In this document: piece after piece, positions 7,181 through 7,928 of the stretch | Numbering within the stretch: the stretch's first letter is position 1 | How the letters are laid out: each line of letters starts with the position of its first letter | From: Rhizobium sp. Q54 | Lineage (GTDB): Bacteria > Pseudomonadota > Alphaproteobacteria > Rhizobiales > Beijerinckiaceae | NCBI GenBank assembly: GCA_945901195.1 | Contig: CAMDKB010000212.1 | Coordinates: 1-7,928, forward strand | Length of the DNA: 7,928 nucleotides | Reading direction: 5' to 3' | Program-made: the position numbers and the translations under genes | Notes under the pieces: model-generated | Seen by the model: the letters and a program-made list of their open reading frames with translations, nothing else | What the model was told of the DNA's origin: nothing | The model's database searches: none

Positions 7181-7783
7181 ATGACGAAGGCGAACAGCAG
7201 CAGCGCGAGCGAAAACCGGAGGCAGCGTATTCGCCTGCCTTTCGGGCTGGCTACGCGCGTTCTGCTGCTGACCATCACATTCGTAATGCTGGCGGAAATA
7301 TCGGTTTTCGTCCCGTCGATAGCGAATTTCCGGAACAATTGGCTGCGCGACAGGCTGAGCGCTGCCTATACTGCCGCACTGGTGCTGGAAGCTGCGCCAG
7401 ATGCGATGGTGCCCGATGAACTGAAAATGGAATTGCTTTCCAGCGTCGGCGCGCAATCCATCGCTATCAAGCGTGGAGATATCCGCCGGCTGCTCGCGGT
7501 CTCAGACATGCCGCCGATGGTGGAGGATCGCTATGATCTGCGGGAGGCCTCGCCGATCGAATCCATCCTGGCGGCATGGGGCACCGTGAGCGCGGGACGG
7601 GATCGAGTCATCAGCGTAGTCGGCGATGCGCCCATGGGTGCGCAATTTGTCGAAATCACCCTGCACGAAAACCCTCTGCGTGAGGCAATGTTGACGTATG
7701 CGAGAAACATCCTGGTGGTATCGCTGATCATCTCGCTGATGGTCGCGGGGCTTGCCATGGCGGCCATCCATCTGATGGTCTGA
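7181..7783 (+). CDS. Sensor histidine kinase input half, truncated by IS insertion
   Basis: These 200 residues are the input module of a membrane sensor kinase. They comprise a basic N-terminus with RLPFGLATRVLLL, TM1 (about 24-46), an extracytoplasmic domain (about 47-175) and TM2 (about 177-197), ending IHLMV where family members would continue with a V-RP motif into the HAMP linker. No HAMP, dimerisation/phosphoacceptor or ATPase domain is present. The coding sequence runs straight into the end of an IS3-type element at 7781, whose first bases TGA provide the stop. The gene begins 18 bases after the flavoprotein stop, with AAGG 8 bases before the ATG, so it is the third gene of that operon. 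The remaining 3' part, if it survives, should lie beyond the element outside the window. Signalling is presumably lost, though a stable membrane stub could still be made. The kinase identity rests on architecture and resemblance, since no kinase motif is visible. Confidence 0.72.
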   Translation: MTKANSSSASENRRQRIRLPFGLATRVLLLTITFVMLAEISVFVPSIANFRNNWLRDRLSAAYTAALVLEAAPDAMVPDELKMELLSSVGAQSIAIKRGDIRRLLAVSDMPPMVEDRYDLREASPIESILAAWGTVSAGRDRVISVVGDAPMGAQFVEITLHENPLREAMLTYARNILVVSLIISLMVAGLAMAAIHLMV

Positions 7784-7805
7784 ACCGCCCCGGGTTTACC
7801 GGAGG
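7781..7805. repeat. IS terminal inverted repeat (right end)
   Basis: The outer 25 or so bases of the element, starting TGAACCGCCCCGGG and running to CCGGAGG, have the form of IS3-family terminal repeats. The inner limit is approximate because the partner repeat is not in view. The CCGG copies either side of a GTTTA loop could also fold as a small hairpin. Confidence 0.5.
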
Positions 7806-7821
7806 GTGATTTGTTCAACGA

Positions 7822-7928
7822 CTAGGCGACCATATCGAGTGTGTTCAGGTTTGCATAGAACGCCTCCTCTGCTTCTGCGGGGGTGATGTATCCGATGGAG
7901 CCGAGAAGTCGGCGGTTGTTATACCAGT
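7822..7928 (-). CDS. IS3-family transposase OrfB, C-terminal end only
   Basis: The minus strand encodes the last 34 or so residues of a DDE integrase-type transposase. WYNNRRLLGSIGYITPAEAE is followed by EAFYANLNTLDMVA and a TAG at 7824-7822. The WYN-RR-----GY-TPAE pattern is the standard end of IS3-family OrfB proteins, just after the catalytic glutamate region. The N-terminal part, including the DDE residues and the programmed frameshift from orfA, lies beyond the right edge. The gene is oriented opposite to the kinase it interrupts, so it does not read out into the VTT operon by simple extension of sense transcription. Confidence 0.88.
   Translation of the reverse strand, partial: WYNNRRLLGSIGYITPAEAEEAFYANLNTLDMVA

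Larger units (their letters stand above)
7781..7928 (-). mobile_element. IS3-family insertion sequence, one end, continues past window
   Basis: The element begins with TGAACCGCCCCGGGTTTACC, an IS3-type terminus with the TG start, at the exact point where the sensor-kinase reading frame is broken. Forty-one bases inside, on the minus strand, lies the stop of an OrfB-type transposase whose C-terminus is clearly of the IS3/IS150 class. The end seen is therefore the one downstream of the transposase genes (right end). The opposite terminus and the full orfA/orfB pair are outside the window. The 3-4 bases before it (GTC or GGTC) are the candidate target duplication, which needs the other flank for proof. 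Confidence 0.85.

Overview
The window is chromosomal DNA from a moderately GC-rich bacterium. The protein families point to Alphaproteobacteria, probably Hyphomicrobiales: a periplasmic-type SNase ending in the PY-GGRR-WC pattern, a VTT/flavoreductase/sensor-kinase cluster, and an IS3-type element with a TGAACCGCCCCGGG end. This placement is inference; no rRNA or other phylogenetic marker is present.

Left part, minus strand: a major facilitator superfamily (MFS) carboxylate-type transporter (859-2061) is followed 8 bases later by a glutamate dehydrogenase (1-850) that runs off the left edge. They look like a two-gene operon for uptake and 2-oxoacid/amino-acid interconversion. Diverging from it on the plus strand is an exported or membrane-anchored staphylococcal-nuclease-like protein (2200-2832). 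The 138-base region between the transporter and the nuclease carries a GTATAC-centred possible operator.

Middle: a thiamine-diphosphate (ThDP) enzyme of the acetolactate synthase/benzoylformate decarboxylase superfamily (2928-4697, minus) stands alone. It converges on the nuclease gene, with a perfect 10-bp stem-loop between them that probably terminates both transcripts. Its substrate is not known.

Right part, plus strand: a tight operon of a VTT-domain (TVP38/TMEM64) membrane protein (4911-5741), a MerA/dihydrolipoamide-dehydrogenase-like flavoprotein overlapping it by 4 bases (5738-7162), and 18 bases later the input half of a sensor kinase (7181-7783). The kinase gene is cut just after its second transmembrane segment by an IS3-family element (7781 to the window end). 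The first three bases of the element supply the stop codon. The three products may form a membrane redox module with its own sensor, and in this strain the sensor's output half has been severed.

The most interesting points are that operon, the Tyr that replaces the catalytic His in the flavoprotein, the paired cysteines in a VTT loop, the IS break, and the mixed active-site residues of the ThDP enzyme. I found no RNA genes, CRISPR arrays, phage genes or clear defence genes. No stretch longer than 300 bases lacks a gene; the longest gap is 4698-4910.
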